Shown: positions 26,658 through 35,454 of the stretch, in pieces | Layout of the letters: the number at the start of each line of letters is the position of its first letter | Numbering within the stretch: the first letter of the stretch is position 1 | Source of the DNA: Arthrobacter nitroguajacolicus_D | GTDB lineage: Bacteria; Actinomycetota; Actinomycetes; Actinomycetales; Micrococcaceae | Length of the DNA: 64,000 nucleotides | Assembly (NCBI RefSeq): GCF_031455195.1 | Contig: NZ_JAVDSH010000001.1 | Span: forward strand, 682,001 to 746,000 | Reading direction: 5' to 3' | The notes under the pieces: generated by a model | Databases searched by the model: none | What the model saw: the letters and a program-made list of their open reading frames with translations, nothing else | Told to the model about the DNA's origin: nothing | Position numbers and translations under genes: made by a program

Positions 26658-28106
26658 ATGTCCCAGACTCAACTACCCGAGATAGATACCAAGAATGTCG
26701 CGCGACACAAAGGGGATTTCATTTCCCGCGGAAGGGCAGCGCTGCTGATCCTCCTAGTAGGCCTGGGGAGCGGTCTCGCGATCGGAGCTTCCGTTGCGCT
26801 CTCCCCGCTGCTCAACAGCCTAATGGGTCAGTACAACGCGAGTTTGGCGGAAGTTTCGTGGACTCTCACCATCGCGTCAATCGCAGGGGCGGTCGCGGCC
26901 GTCATTCTGCCTCGACTTTCAGACAGCAGCGGCGACAAGCGCATGTTGCTCGTTGGAGCCCTGGCTCTGGTGGTAGGCGCGCTCTTGTGCGCAATCATCG
27001 ATAACCTCTTCGGCTTGATCGTGGGACAAGCACTCATCGGGTTCGGAGGAATTTCCTCGTTCATCGGAGTGACGATGGTTCGTCGGCAGTTGAAGAGCAC
27101 ATACGCTGCACCCGCAGTTGCCGCTCTCACTGTCGGAAGCGGCGTGGGCTTGGCTGTTGGATACGTTATCGGTGGACTCGCGCTCGAAGTGCTGACACTT
27201 CAGCAGTTCTTCTGGGCCAACGCCGGTGTCTTCGCGCTCTTCCTGATCGCACTGGTTGTCTTCGTCCCGAAGGACCACCACGAAGACGTTGATCCCTTAG
27301 TGCGCGCCGGCTCGTTGGGAACCATCTTGCTGAGCACCGCGGTTGTACTTTTGCTCTTGGCGTTCGCCCAGGGCCCTGCATGGGGATGGACTGATTGGCG
27401 TATCCTCCTCATCGCTGCCGCAGCAGTCGTAGTCGCGATCGTCTGGGTTGCGCACGAACGAAAGACAACGATGCCGGTTTTCGACCGCGAGCTGATCAAG
27501 AATCCGGCAGTGCGCGGTGTCGTCGCGGGGTTGTTCCTCATCAACGCCGTCTTCTTCATCTGGCTGGTTCTGGCGCCTACATTCCTGCAGATGCCTCCTG
27601 AACTCGGCGGATACGGTTTGGGCCTCTCTCCTTTGCAGGCGGGACTGGCGATGTTGCCGGAAGCGGCAGCTCACGTCATCGGTGTCACCCTTGCAGCAAA
27701 CGGACTCAAAAGAGGTCGGGGTGTCCTGGGCACGGGGATTGGCGCGTTGGCTGCAGCAGCGGGGCTCGCATGGTTGGCTTTCTTCCAAGGCGGAATGCTT
27801 GAGGTGATCATCGGTTTCGTGATCTTCGGCTTCGGCTTCGGAACGTTCGGGACCTCCGCAATCGGCGTCCTTCAGCTTGCAGTCCCGGAGTCCCGGGCCG
27901 GCATGGCTATGAGCCTCACGGCCGTCACCACGAGCCTGGGGGCAGGCTTCGGAGCGCCGGTCGCGGCAGTCGTGCTCGCATCGTTCAGCTTGCCCGATGG
28001 TCCTCCCAGCGTGGACGGCTTCCTTCCTGCGTACCTAGTGGCCGCTGGGCTCGCTATCATCGCCGGGGTCGTTGCTCTCGATGCCTACCGTCGGACCCGT
28101 ACCTAA
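26658..28106 (+). CDS. MFS transporter (DHA2-like, about 14 membrane segments)
   Basis: A 482-residue membrane protein with roughly 13-14 hydrophobic segments. It has the MFS loop motif LPRLSDSSGDKRML (about 94-107) and ends in a short cytoplasmic tail. It is a drug/proton or substrate transporter. It is encoded 91 bases before an LLM-class oxidoreductase on the same strand and preceded by a copy of the 20-bp motif, so the pair may take up and transform one substrate. Import versus export cannot be told from sequence. Confidence 0.85.
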   Translation: MSQTQLPEIDTKNVARHKGDFISRGRAALLILLVGLGSGLAIGASVALSPLLNSLMGQYNASLAEVSWTLTIASIAGAVAAVILPRLSDSSGDKRMLLVGALALVVGALLCAIIDNLFGLIVGQALIGFGGISSFIGVTMVRRQLKSTYAAPAVAALTVGSGVGLAVGYVIGGLALEVLTLQQFFWANAGVFALFLIALVVFVPKDHHEDVDPLVRAGSLGTILLSTAVVLLLLAFAQGPAWGWTDWRILLIAAAAVVVAIVWVAHERKTTMPVFDRELIKNPAVRGVVAGLFLINAVFFIWLVLAPTFLQMPPELGGYGLGLSPLQAGLAMLPEAAAHVIGVTLAANGLKRGRGVLGTGIGALAAAAGLAWLAFFQGGMLEVIIGFVIFGFGFGTFGTSAIGVLQLAVPESRAGMAMSLTAVTTSLGAGFGAPVAAVVLASFSLPDGPPSVDGFLPAYLVAAGLAIIAGVVALDAYRRTRT

Positions 28107-28197
28107 CCGACATCCACCCTTACGATGCACGTATGCACCACCCGTTCCTGCCCTTATGCGTGAGAACGCAAGCCTCTACGAAAGGAGGTCCCAGAAA

Positions 28198-29208
28198 ATG
28201 AAGATGGGCCTCGCTATAATCCCCCAAGCTCCTGTGGAACAGTGCCTGGAGTGGGCTCGCAAAGCGGACACCTATGGTTTCGACTCGCTCGCCTATACCG
28301 ACGACATGATGTTCAAACCTGGCTATCCCGTAGCCATGTTGGCGGCGAAGGAGACAACGCGTATCGAACTCGGGATCACACTGAGCAATCCCCATACCAG
28401 CCATCCGGCGATCCTGGCATCCAACGCCGCAGTACTCGATGAGGTCTCGGGGGGCCGTGCCTTCTTCGGCATTGGTCGAGGCCACATTCAAGAATTCAAG
28501 CGAATGCTGGGTTTGGATCCCAAGAGGTCCCTTCAGGCTGTTGCAGAGTCAATTCAATTTGCCAAGCGGCTCTGGCGAAATGACGAGACCCCATTTAACG
28601 GGGAAATTTTCACCGGGACGGAAGCCGCGATGCTGGCGTGGACGCCCGTGCGGCCCGAAATCCCAGTCCTGATTGGCGGCTGGGGCCCGGCTATGGCCCG
28701 TGTCGCCGGGGCCCACGCGGACCGCCTTCTCAGCTGGGGCTTGTGGCATTCGGGGTACGCGACTGAACTGCGGCGCCAGATTTCCAGCGGAGCAGAGTCC
28801 GTCGACCGGAAAACGGAGGCAGCACAACTTGAAATGGAGCCCATCTTCGCCATCTCGGAAGACGCCGACGAGGCGAAAGCCACAGCTCGCGCCATGCTTG
28901 CCGTCTCAATGAAGCTGCTATCTCCCATGAGTGACTTCGTGGTGGAGGTCGACCTTCTCAACCGCATCAACGCGCACATTGCGCTTGGCGAGTTTGAGTC
29001 AGCGGGCGAGCTGATCTCGGACGACATTCTCAACAGCTTCACCCTCTACGGAACGCCACATCAGGTGATCGAGAAGATCGAAGCCATGGCTGACGAAGCC
29101 AACCTCACGCACTTGTCTTTCGGGATGCCATTCCACCAAGCTGAGATCGATTCCTACATCAACCTGCTAGGGGAGAAGGTGCTTCCGCATTTCCTAGCGA
29201 TGCGCTGA
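28198..29208 (+). CDS. LLM-class oxidoreductase, probably F420- or FMN-dependent
   Basis: A 336-residue luciferase-like TIM-barrel protein resembling the methylene-tetrahydromethanopterin reductase branch. Segments include DSLAYTDDMMFKPGYPVAML (about 29-48), ITLSNPHTSHPAILASNAAV and FFGIGRGHIQEFKRMLG. The ATG at 28198 has a perfect AAAGGAGG site; longer frames are rejected. Many enzymes of this branch use coenzyme F420. The presence of F420 biosynthesis and F420-dependent glucose-6-phosphate dehydrogenase genes in the same window makes F420 the likely cofactor, though FMN is possible. The substrate is unknown. It is cotranscribed with the MFS transporter. Confidence 0.8.
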   Translation: MKMGLAIIPQAPVEQCLEWARKADTYGFDSLAYTDDMMFKPGYPVAMLAAKETTRIELGITLSNPHTSHPAILASNAAVLDEVSGGRAFFGIGRGHIQEFKRMLGLDPKRSLQAVAESIQFAKRLWRNDETPFNGEIFTGTEAAMLAWTPVRPEIPVLIGGWGPAMARVAGAHADRLLSWGLWHSGYATELRRQISSGAESVDRKTEAAQLEMEPIFAISEDADEAKATARAMLAVSMKLLSPMSDFVVEVDLLNRINAHIALGEFESAGELISDDILNSFTLYGTPHQVIEKIEAMADEANLTHLSFGMPFHQAEIDSYINLLGEKVLPHFLAMR

Positions 29209-29220
29209 CGTTGAGTCAAC

Positions 29221-29245
29221 ACCTCGGTTCGACTCGAACCGAGGT
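29221..29245 (+). terminator. Terminator after the LLM oxidoreductase
   Basis: A perfect 11-bp stem (ACCTCGGTTCG) with loop ACT, 12 bases past the stop codon. Confidence 0.7.
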
Positions 29246-29456
29246 CAGCGAAGACCTCCAGGTGCCTGTGGGTACAGCCTAGCCAACTGCTCCACGGAGG
29301 TCTTCGCAACTGTTGGCTTTTGGGTGCAGACTGAAGTCCTCCAAGTCGCCAGCCGTAACTGGATCCATGAGGAGGTTGCGCAACTCAAATCCCAGGGTAA
29401 GCACTGGACAGGATCGAAGCAGCGTGACACCTACCCATTCCTGCCGCAGACAAACC

Positions 29457-30872
29457 TCAGCCCAGCAAGAGCTTCCACGGGACCTGGGGCAGGGCGTGCA
29501 GCCGTCGCGTCTGGTGAGATGGGCGCCGGGCGCGTCCCAAGAGGCTGCCGGTGTTGGTTGCGATGACGGCGTCGCACTGATCCACGATGCAGGCTGGGGT
29601 GGGTAGGTACCGGAGGAAGGGTTCGAACCCTTCCTGTATCTGCCTGAGGAGCACGTCGAGGCCGATGACACCCACTCTCGTGCCATGGCTCAGGACCGGC
29701 TTGCTGAACGTGATGACGTTCTCGTCGGTGCCGCTGGCATCGATGTAGGCATAGCTCATCCTGACCGTATCGTCGGCGTCGTCGGCGGGCCACCAAGGGG
29801 CGGTGGAGAGGTCGTAGAATTCGATGTCCGGGTCCAGATGCCGGGGCTCTTCGACGCCGTCCGGCATATAGCACCATTCGGCCATGGGGGGTCTGGAGGC
29901 GGATGGTTCGCAGACGAATCCCATTCCGTAGACCTCGGGCGCGAACTTCAGCAGGGCCCGGCGGGCTGCGGTATAGACCTCGGGCATCCTGTCCCTTTTG
30001 GGGAGAGTGCCGCGGCCGAGCTCAGCGTGGACGGCCTGCTCAATGGCGTGGATCGCGGCGGAAGCTGTCGAGTGAAGCCTGAGGGCAAAGTCTTCGATGG
30101 CCGAGATCGCGGTTTCCGCGTCGGAGTCTGAGGGGGACCCCGTGGGAGGCGAGTCCATGGACATCCGCTGGTCGATGAGGAGATCCATGTCCTGGCGCAC
30201 ATGCGCCTCGGCAAGGGCGCGGGCTGTGGCTCCGTCGCCGACACGGATGGCCTCGACGATCACGGCGTGCTCCGCGGCTGCCCGGGCTCCATGGCCCGGT
30301 GCCGCCGCCCAGAGGAGGGGCGCCATCTCGGCCTGCATGGCCATCTCCTGTCTGGTGAGACGCACGGACCCCGCCATCGCGACGAGTTCGATGTGGAATC
30401 TGCTGTCCTCCCGGACTCGCCCGGCCGGCTGTGCCGCCGCCTGCACGCGGGTAGCCATCGCGGCCAGACGCCCCACGGCAATCTGCTGGGACCGATCGGC
30501 TGCGGCTGATGCGGCGGTGCCGGCGAGGAAAGCTCGGCATTCACGGATGTCGCACAAGTCTGCGAGCGTATAGGCCCCGAGCGTCTCGCGCTGGACCCTG
30601 CGATCATCGCCAGTATCCATCTTCACGTAGCTTCCGCCCCGCTTGCCGCGCCGTGTCTCGATCAGACCCTGCTGCCGAAGATTGGCCAGAGCAGCGCGAA
30701 GGGTCAAGGGTGCAACGCCCATCCTGGCTGCCAAATCAGCTTCACTGGGCAGCTGGGAGCCGTCTTCGAGGACTCCGAGCTCAATCGCTTGACGGAGCCG
30801 CCTCCCTATCTCTTCGCCTCGTTCGACGCTCCCCAGCGGCGCGAACGCGAGCTGCTCTCTCCAGCTGGCCAT
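29457..30872 (-). CDS. GntR/FadR-type regulator fused to a Cache-like sensor domain
   Basis: A 471-residue protein, about twice the usual GntR length. The N-terminus is a winged helix (LPSEADLAARMGVAPLTLRA), the middle is an FCD-type helical ligand domain with histidines (FHIELVAMAG; EHAVIVEAIRVGDG), and the C-terminal 180 residues resemble a Cache/PDC small-molecule sensor (FVCEPS to GVIGLDVLL). No membrane segment is seen, so the Cache part would sense inside the cell. ATG 30872 is preferred over 30905 because of a GAGAGGGG site. A perfect palindrome lies just upstream. Its targets are unknown. Confidence 0.8.
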   Translation of the reverse strand: MASWREQLAFAPLGSVERGEEIGRRLRQAIELGVLEDGSQLPSEADLAARMGVAPLTLRAALANLRQQGLIETRRGKRGGSYVKMDTGDDRRVQRETLGAYTLADLCDIRECRAFLAGTAASAAADRSQQIAVGRLAAMATRVQAAAQPAGRVREDSRFHIELVAMAGSVRLTRQEMAMQAEMAPLLWAAAPGHGARAAAEHAVIVEAIRVGDGATARALAEAHVRQDMDLLIDQRMSMDSPPTGSPSDSDAETAISAIEDFALRLHSTASAAIHAIEQAVHAELGRGTLPKRDRMPEVYTAARRALLKFAPEVYGMGFVCEPSASRPPMAEWCYMPDGVEEPRHLDPDIEFYDLSTAPWWPADDADDTVRMSYAYIDASGTDENVITFSKPVLSHGTRVGVIGLDVLLRQIQEGFEPFLRYLPTPACIVDQCDAVIATNTGSLLGRARRPSHQTRRLHALPQVPWKLLLG

Positions 30873-30912
30873 GGCCCTACCCCTCTCCACTTCACTCCAA
30901 GACATACATCAG

Positions 30913-30975
30913 TGAAGGTCTTTATACATTCAACCATGAATGTCTATTGACATTCACTATTGAAGGTATAAAGTC
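30913..30975. promoter_or_regulatory. Palindromic operator cluster upstream of the GntR-Cache gene
   Basis: It contains a perfect inverted repeat, TGAATGTCTATTGACATTCA (30937-30956), flanked by related half-sites (TGAAGGTC at 30913 and TTGAAGGT at 30960). It is the likely autoregulatory site and may also control the small genes to the right. Confidence 0.65.
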
Positions 30976-31038
30976 AAACATATCAACAAGGCGGACGTGG
31001 GGGCCGCTGAGCGTCGGATCGTTTGGATCGGGATCACG

Positions 31039-31335
31039 ATGGACACCACCGATGTAGTGCTCGCTTGGCAGCACGCAGGCAACCTCATACCCCTCGAGCG
31101 CCTCGGCAGATACGCCCAGGCTCTGACAGCCAGCCACCGTATAGAGGCATACCGCACCCTCAGCGACGCGCAGGAGGATGGGGCCATTCTGGCCCTCTAC
31201 CGCGTGGACCGACCTCATGCTACGATCGCCGACCTGCACCAAATCGCGCCTCTCGCCCTCTCCAGCTACTATCAGATGCTCCATGACCTCGCCCGCGAGG
31301 GCCTGGGACCATTTCAGACGGGACTGCAGCGATGA
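31039..31335 (+). CDS. Small hypothetical protein
   Basis: A 98-residue soluble protein of unknown family, with a helical C-terminal half (LSSYYQMLHDLAREGLGPF). The ATG at 31039 is chosen within a longer open frame. It is supported by an ATGA overlap with another small gene. It lies divergent to the GntR-Cache regulator and may be its target. No function can be given. Confidence 0.5.
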   Translation: MDTTDVVLAWQHAGNLIPLERLGRYAQALTASHRIEAYRTLSDAQEDGAILALYRVDRPHATIADLHQIAPLALSSYYQMLHDLAREGLGPFQTGLQR

Positions 31336-31502
31336 AGAGCAGAGAGGCCGTCGCTGCCCGGCGCCTCGCTCACCACGACTGGCTCGGCGAACCCGCTGTC
31401 CTCTCCTCCCCGGAACTGGCGGAGGTTATCGCGTCCCACGAGGCACCACTCCGCGAGGGCGCTGCCTCGAACATCCCGTACGACATCGACCACGCAAGCT
31501 GA
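31332..31502 (+). CDS. Very small hypothetical protein
   Basis: A 56-residue frame whose ATG (31332) overlaps the previous stop (ATGA). The composition is normal for a small charged protein (EAVAARRLAHHDWLGE). The tight coupling suggests it is real, but there is no family match. Confidence 0.45.
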   Translation: MKSREAVAARRLAHHDWLGEPAVLSSPELAEVIASHEAPLREGAASNIPYDIDHAS

Positions 31503-31654
31503 AGCCCTGAGCCTCGCTGCGCGGTCAGCATTGAGGATCCCTGAACCAACAGCTAAGCGTCCAGACGCCCGGCAACGCCACCACCCCAAATTCGGTGGTT
31601 CTGGGTGAGCGCCGGCTTCGGCGACAGAACGAGCCATAAAGAAAGAGGCAGACA

Positions 31655-31879
31655 GTGAGAATCATGACACAGAACTTCGCGGTGACGCTGGAGATCAAAA
31701 GCCGCGCAGACCTCGAGGACGAGCTCGACCGTCTCGTCGACGACGCCATCCAACACGCACTCTACAACCCCGGGCGCGGCATCCTCGTGACACGAAGCGG
31801 TCCAGGCTCCTTCACTATCGAATTGTCTGACGAGGTCCCGCAGGGCGCGATCACCGAGCGCGACCTCGCCTCCCGCTGA
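31655..31879 (+). CDS. Small hypothetical protein
   Basis: A 74-residue acidic protein with a helix-strand pattern (LEIKSRADLEDELDRLVDDA). The GTG at 31655 follows AAAGAGG with good spacing; ATG 31664 is an alternative. Function unknown. It may belong with the two small genes just upstream. Confidence 0.5.
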   Translation: MRIMTQNFAVTLEIKSRADLEDELDRLVDDAIQHALYNPGRGILVTRSGPGSFTIELSDEVPQGAITERDLASR

Positions 31880-32911
31880 GGCCACTCTCTAGCAGCAAGG
31901 TGCCTCAAGCTCCTGCTTTACGAAACCAGTATTCTCGGTCAGTTGAGCAGGGCGAGTCGAGACAATGCGGAGGACTCGTTTGAACCAAGCGAGATTCTGA
32001 CAACGTGACGGGCGAAGTGGCCTACCCGGAGCGGTCCAACCTCGGGGTCGAGGTGTAAACCGCCGCGGAAGAAAAGTAGGCCTAAGTCTCTGAGCGGCCC
32101 GGCGATCAAGCGCTCGAATTTCTGCTCAGCTAATAGGCGGCCAGGGTGTCGATCTTAAGCCACTTCTGAACTCTTGCAAGTCTTCTCAGATTGGCTTGTA
32201 CAGAGCACTCGCCGGGGTAGATGTCGAGGCTCTTTCTTTCCCTATATGCGGGAGCGATTCTCGCAAACTCGATCAGGTCTACGAGTTCTGAGTCGCTTCC
32301 GACGTCATGACCAGCAGCCGCGTCGGCGACGTGTCCAACGAGTCCGTCCAGCAGGCACTTGCGGCTCTCAAAGCGTCGTGGCGACCGTGACCAACAGAAC
32401 ATCCTGCGCGAGTTTAGGCCCCAACCGGGAGTGGCCGCTTTGGTGCTCACTCTGCCGAAGCGGTTCTGGGCCACCTTGACTTGAGCAGGTGAGTCTACCC
32501 ATCCCCTTCGCCGGACGGCTCGAGCCCGACCTAATAACGAGCCGGCACTGTCTGGATCAGCGTCCAACCCCCTAGTTGACACGCATCCCCCTCGGGGAAG
32601 CCAAGAAGTGCGGCTACGGCCTCGAATCCAGCCCGAAGGCCTCAAGCACACCGACCAATCACAGATCATAGACGGCTGACTGAAACTGGCGTCAGGAACA
32701 TTCGGGCACACGGATGCGGCGTAACAGCATTGGGGCTCGACCCGTTGCTGTTTATAGCGCGTTAAGCCGCGCCTCAAATAGGGAATTTCCTTATTGAACG
32801 CAGGCTTCCTTCCCAATTCGTAGAGGAAGACCCGATTGGAAGGCTGCAAATGCAGGAATAGCGTGATTCACATTACTGAGCGAAATCATTTGCTAGAAAT
32901 GAGGGGTCATT
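31880..32911. other. 1 kb without a convincing gene
   Basis: A minus-strand frame at 32130-32849 is long but has an implausible composition (very rich in Arg, Ser, Cys and Trp) and no ribosome site. The right end holds the catA promoter, with lower GC than the neighbouring genes. No repeat or RNA was recognised. Confidence 0.4.
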
Positions 32912-33778
32912 ATGAGTGTTGAATCCAGCGTGGCATCAGAGTCGGCCGGCACCGCAGCCGAGGCCGGGGCAGAAGCGACCGCCCGTTTCCGGGCTAACAA
33001 GACGATCGGCGCGGCCTCGAGCCAGGAACGTGTGGCCCGGCTCGCGGGCCGCGTGATCAAGGCCATCAACGATGCCGTCTTCGAAGAGCAGGTCACCTAT
33101 GACGAGTACAACGCCCTCAAATCGTGGCTTATCAGGGTCGGCGAAGACGGCGAATGGCCGTTATTCCTCGACGTCTGGGTCGAGCACTCGGTTGAGGAAG
33201 TCGCGAACTCCAGCCGTCACGGCTCGAAGGGCACGATCGAAGGACCCTACTACGTGCCGAACTCGCCAGCCCGAAACACCCCCGCCAGCCTTCCCATGCG
33301 GGAGAGCGAGCCCGGTACGCCGCTTCTGTTCCAAGGTCAGATCACGGGACTGTCCGGCGCGCCGATTCAGGACGCGAAAGTCGAGATCTGGCACGCCGAC
33401 GATCTGGGCTTCTACTCTCAATTCGCACCCGGCCTGCCGGAGTGGAACCTGCGCGGAACGGTCCTAGCCGACGCCGAGGGCCGCTTCCAGATCAACACGG
33501 TCCAGCCAGCCCCGTACCAGATTCCCACGGACGGGGCTTGCGGGCAGCTGATCGCCGCTGCCGGCTGGCACGCGTGGCGCCCGGCCCACATCCATCTGAA
33601 GGTCTCCGCCCCGGGCTATCAGATGATCACCTCCCAGCTGTACTTCCCCGGGGACCCGCACAACACCGATGACATCGCCTCCGCCGTTAAGCCCGAACTC
33701 ATGCTCGATGTGCGTGAGCAGGAGGACGGCCAGAGCCGTGTCACGACTTACGACTTCCGCCTCGACCCCGAAGACTGA
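32912..33778 (+). CDS. catA: Catechol 1,2-dioxygenase
   Basis: A 288-residue intradiol dioxygenase. The Fe(III) ligands are Tyr168 (DLGFYSQ), Tyr202 (APYQIPTDG), His226 and His228 (PAHIHLK). An N-terminal helical linker domain precedes the barrel. It converts catechol to cis,cis-muconate. GAGG lies 7 bases before the ATG. The muconate cycloisomerase and muconolactone isomerase that follow make catechol the best-supported substrate. It is distinct from the hydroxyquinol enzyme at 17687. Confidence 0.92.
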   Translation: MSVESSVASESAGTAAEAGAEATARFRANKTIGAASSQERVARLAGRVIKAINDAVFEEQVTYDEYNALKSWLIRVGEDGEWPLFLDVWVEHSVEEVANSSRHGSKGTIEGPYYVPNSPARNTPASLPMRESEPGTPLLFQGQITGLSGAPIQDAKVEIWHADDLGFYSQFAPGLPEWNLRGTVLADAEGRFQINTVQPAPYQIPTDGACGQLIAAAGWHAWRPAHIHLKVSAPGYQMITSQLYFPGDPHNTDDIASAVKPELMLDVREQEDGQSRVTTYDFRLDPED

Positions 33779-34055
33779 TCGAACCGGCGGGGCTCCCGCG
33801 ACTGGTCTGCCGAGCCCCGCCACCCTGGCCCTTATGGTCGAACGCCGTCAATCGGCTCGACGCCCTTGCCCTCAAACGCTGGAGATCGCACATCATGCCG
33901 CCCCTGCTTCGACGCCTCGCTGTTCCCCTTGACCCTGACCTCAGCGGCGTGCCGTTCCCTCCGGAGGACATCAGGGGGCATCTGATGTGCGGCGCGGCTA
34001 GTTTTTCGCCATGGGAGGGCTGGTCCTGCGATCCAGCGGCAGGGCAGGGGGCGAG

Positions 34056-35159
34056 GTGAAGATCGAGCGCATCGAGGCGATCCCGTACTCGATTCCCTAC
34101 ACGCATCCGCTGCGCTTTGCCAGCGGAGAGGTGCACGCCGCGGAGCATGTGCTGGTTCGGATCTACACTGACAACGGCCTCGTCGGGATCGCGGACACCC
34201 CGCCGCGGCCCTATACCTACGGGGAGACCCAAGAGTCGATCATTTCGGTGATGAGGGACATCTTCGCCCCGCAGCTGATCGGCCTGGACCCGCTGGAGAG
34301 AGAGAAAGCACAACGGGTCATGTCAAGGACGGTGAACAACCCCACGGCCAAGGGCGCGGTCGACATCGCCCTGTGGGACCTGATCGGCAAGTCCCTGGGC
34401 GCGCCCGTGCACAAGCTGCTCGGCGGATACGCCGAGCAGATGCGGGTCTCCCACATGCTCGGCTTCCGACCCGCACCTGAGCTACTTGAGGAAGCGTTGC
34501 GGTTCCGCGAAGAGTACGGAGTCACGACGTTCAAGCTCAAGACCGGCCGGCGTCCGCTTTCCCTCGACATCGAGGCCGTACGGGTTCTGCGGGAGGGCTT
34601 GGGCGAGGAGTCGGAGATCTACCTGGATGCGAATCGCGGCTGGAGCGCAAACGAGGCCTTGGAGGTGCTGCGTCGCACCGAGGGAATGGGTCTTTCGTTG
34701 CTGGAGGAGCCCTGCGACGCAGCGGAGGCGATGGGCCGGCGCAGACTGGTGCAGCTGTCCCCGATCCCGGTTGTCGGCGACGAGTCCGTCCCCACCCCCG
34801 GGGACGTAGCGCGGGAACTCCTCTCCGGTGGCTGTACCGCGGTGTGCATCAAGACCGCCCGCAGCGGTTTCACGCAGGCGAAGGAGATCCTCGCCCTGTG
34901 CACCGGCCTCGGAGTGGACGTGACCATGGGGAACCAGATCGACACCCAGGTTGGCAGCCTCGCAACTGTCACCTTCGGGGCGGCGCACGAGGCCACCCAG
35001 CGGCGGGCCGGGGAGCTGTCGAACTTCCTCGACATGGCCGATGACCTCCTGGTCGAGCCGATCGAGATCCGCGATGGAGTGATCCGCGTTAGAGAGGGTC
35101 CTGGCGTCGGTGCCGAAATCGACCAAGGCAAGCTCGCCCATTACCGCCAGGACACCTGA
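34056..35159 (+). CDS. catB: Muconate cycloisomerase (enolase superfamily)
   Basis: A 367-residue enzyme (GTG 34056 with GGGGCGAG upstream; ATG 34011 would add 15 residues). It has the enolase-superfamily layout: an N-terminal capping domain, then a barrel with the Lys-x-Lys pair in FKLKTG, metal ligands in LDANRGW, LEEPCD and VVGDES, and the second catalytic Lys in CIKTARSG. It lactonises cis,cis-muconate to muconolactone. It is the second gene of catA-catB-catC. Confidence 0.9.
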   Translation: MKIERIEAIPYSIPYTHPLRFASGEVHAAEHVLVRIYTDNGLVGIADTPPRPYTYGETQESIISVMRDIFAPQLIGLDPLEREKAQRVMSRTVNNPTAKGAVDIALWDLIGKSLGAPVHKLLGGYAEQMRVSHMLGFRPAPELLEEALRFREEYGVTTFKLKTGRRPLSLDIEAVRVLREGLGEESEIYLDANRGWSANEALEVLRRTEGMGLSLLEEPCDAAEAMGRRRLVQLSPIPVVGDESVPTPGDVARELLSGGCTAVCIKTARSGFTQAKEILALCTGLGVDVTMGNQIDTQVGSLATVTFGAAHEATQRRAGELSNFLDMADDLLVEPIEIRDGVIRVREGPGVGAEIDQGKLAHYRQDT

Positions 35160-35175
35160 GAAAAAGGAACCCAGC

Positions 35176-35454
35176 ATGCTTTTCATGGTCCGCATGGACG
35201 TACACCTCCCGCCAGAGATGCCACCGAACCTCGCCCAGGAGATCAAGGCCCGCGAGAAGGCCTACTCACAGTCCCTTCAGCGCGAGGGCCGATGGCCGCA
35301 CATTTGGCGGGTCGTGGGCGAGTACTCCAACTACTCGGTCTTTGACGTCGCCGGCAACGACGAGCTGCACGACCTTCTCTCAGCCTTGCCGCTCTTCCCT
35401 TACATGGACATCCATGTCACGCCCTTGGCCCACCACCCCTCAGACATCAACTGA
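35176..35454 (+). CDS. catC: Muconolactone delta-isomerase
   Basis: A 92-residue protein, normal for CatC, starting MLFMVRMDVHLPPEMP and ending in SALPLFPYMDIHVTPLA. It converts muconolactone to 3-oxoadipate enol-lactone. The ATG at 35176 follows AAAGGA. Its end overlaps the convergent kinase gene by 8 bases. No catD (enol-lactone hydrolase) is seen in the window. Confidence 0.9.
   Translation: MLFMVRMDVHLPPEMPPNLAQEIKAREKAYSQSLQREGRWPHIWRVVGEYSNYSVFDVAGNDELHDLLSALPLFPYMDIHVTPLAHHPSDIN

Noticed and set aside
32130..32849. Long minus-strand frame of 239 codons
   Set aside because: Unbalanced composition rich in Arg, Ser, Trp and Cys, no ribosome site and no recognisable family; treated as chance.
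34482..35246. Minus-strand frame opposite muconate cycloisomerase
   Set aside because: Antisense shadow of catB and the start of catC.
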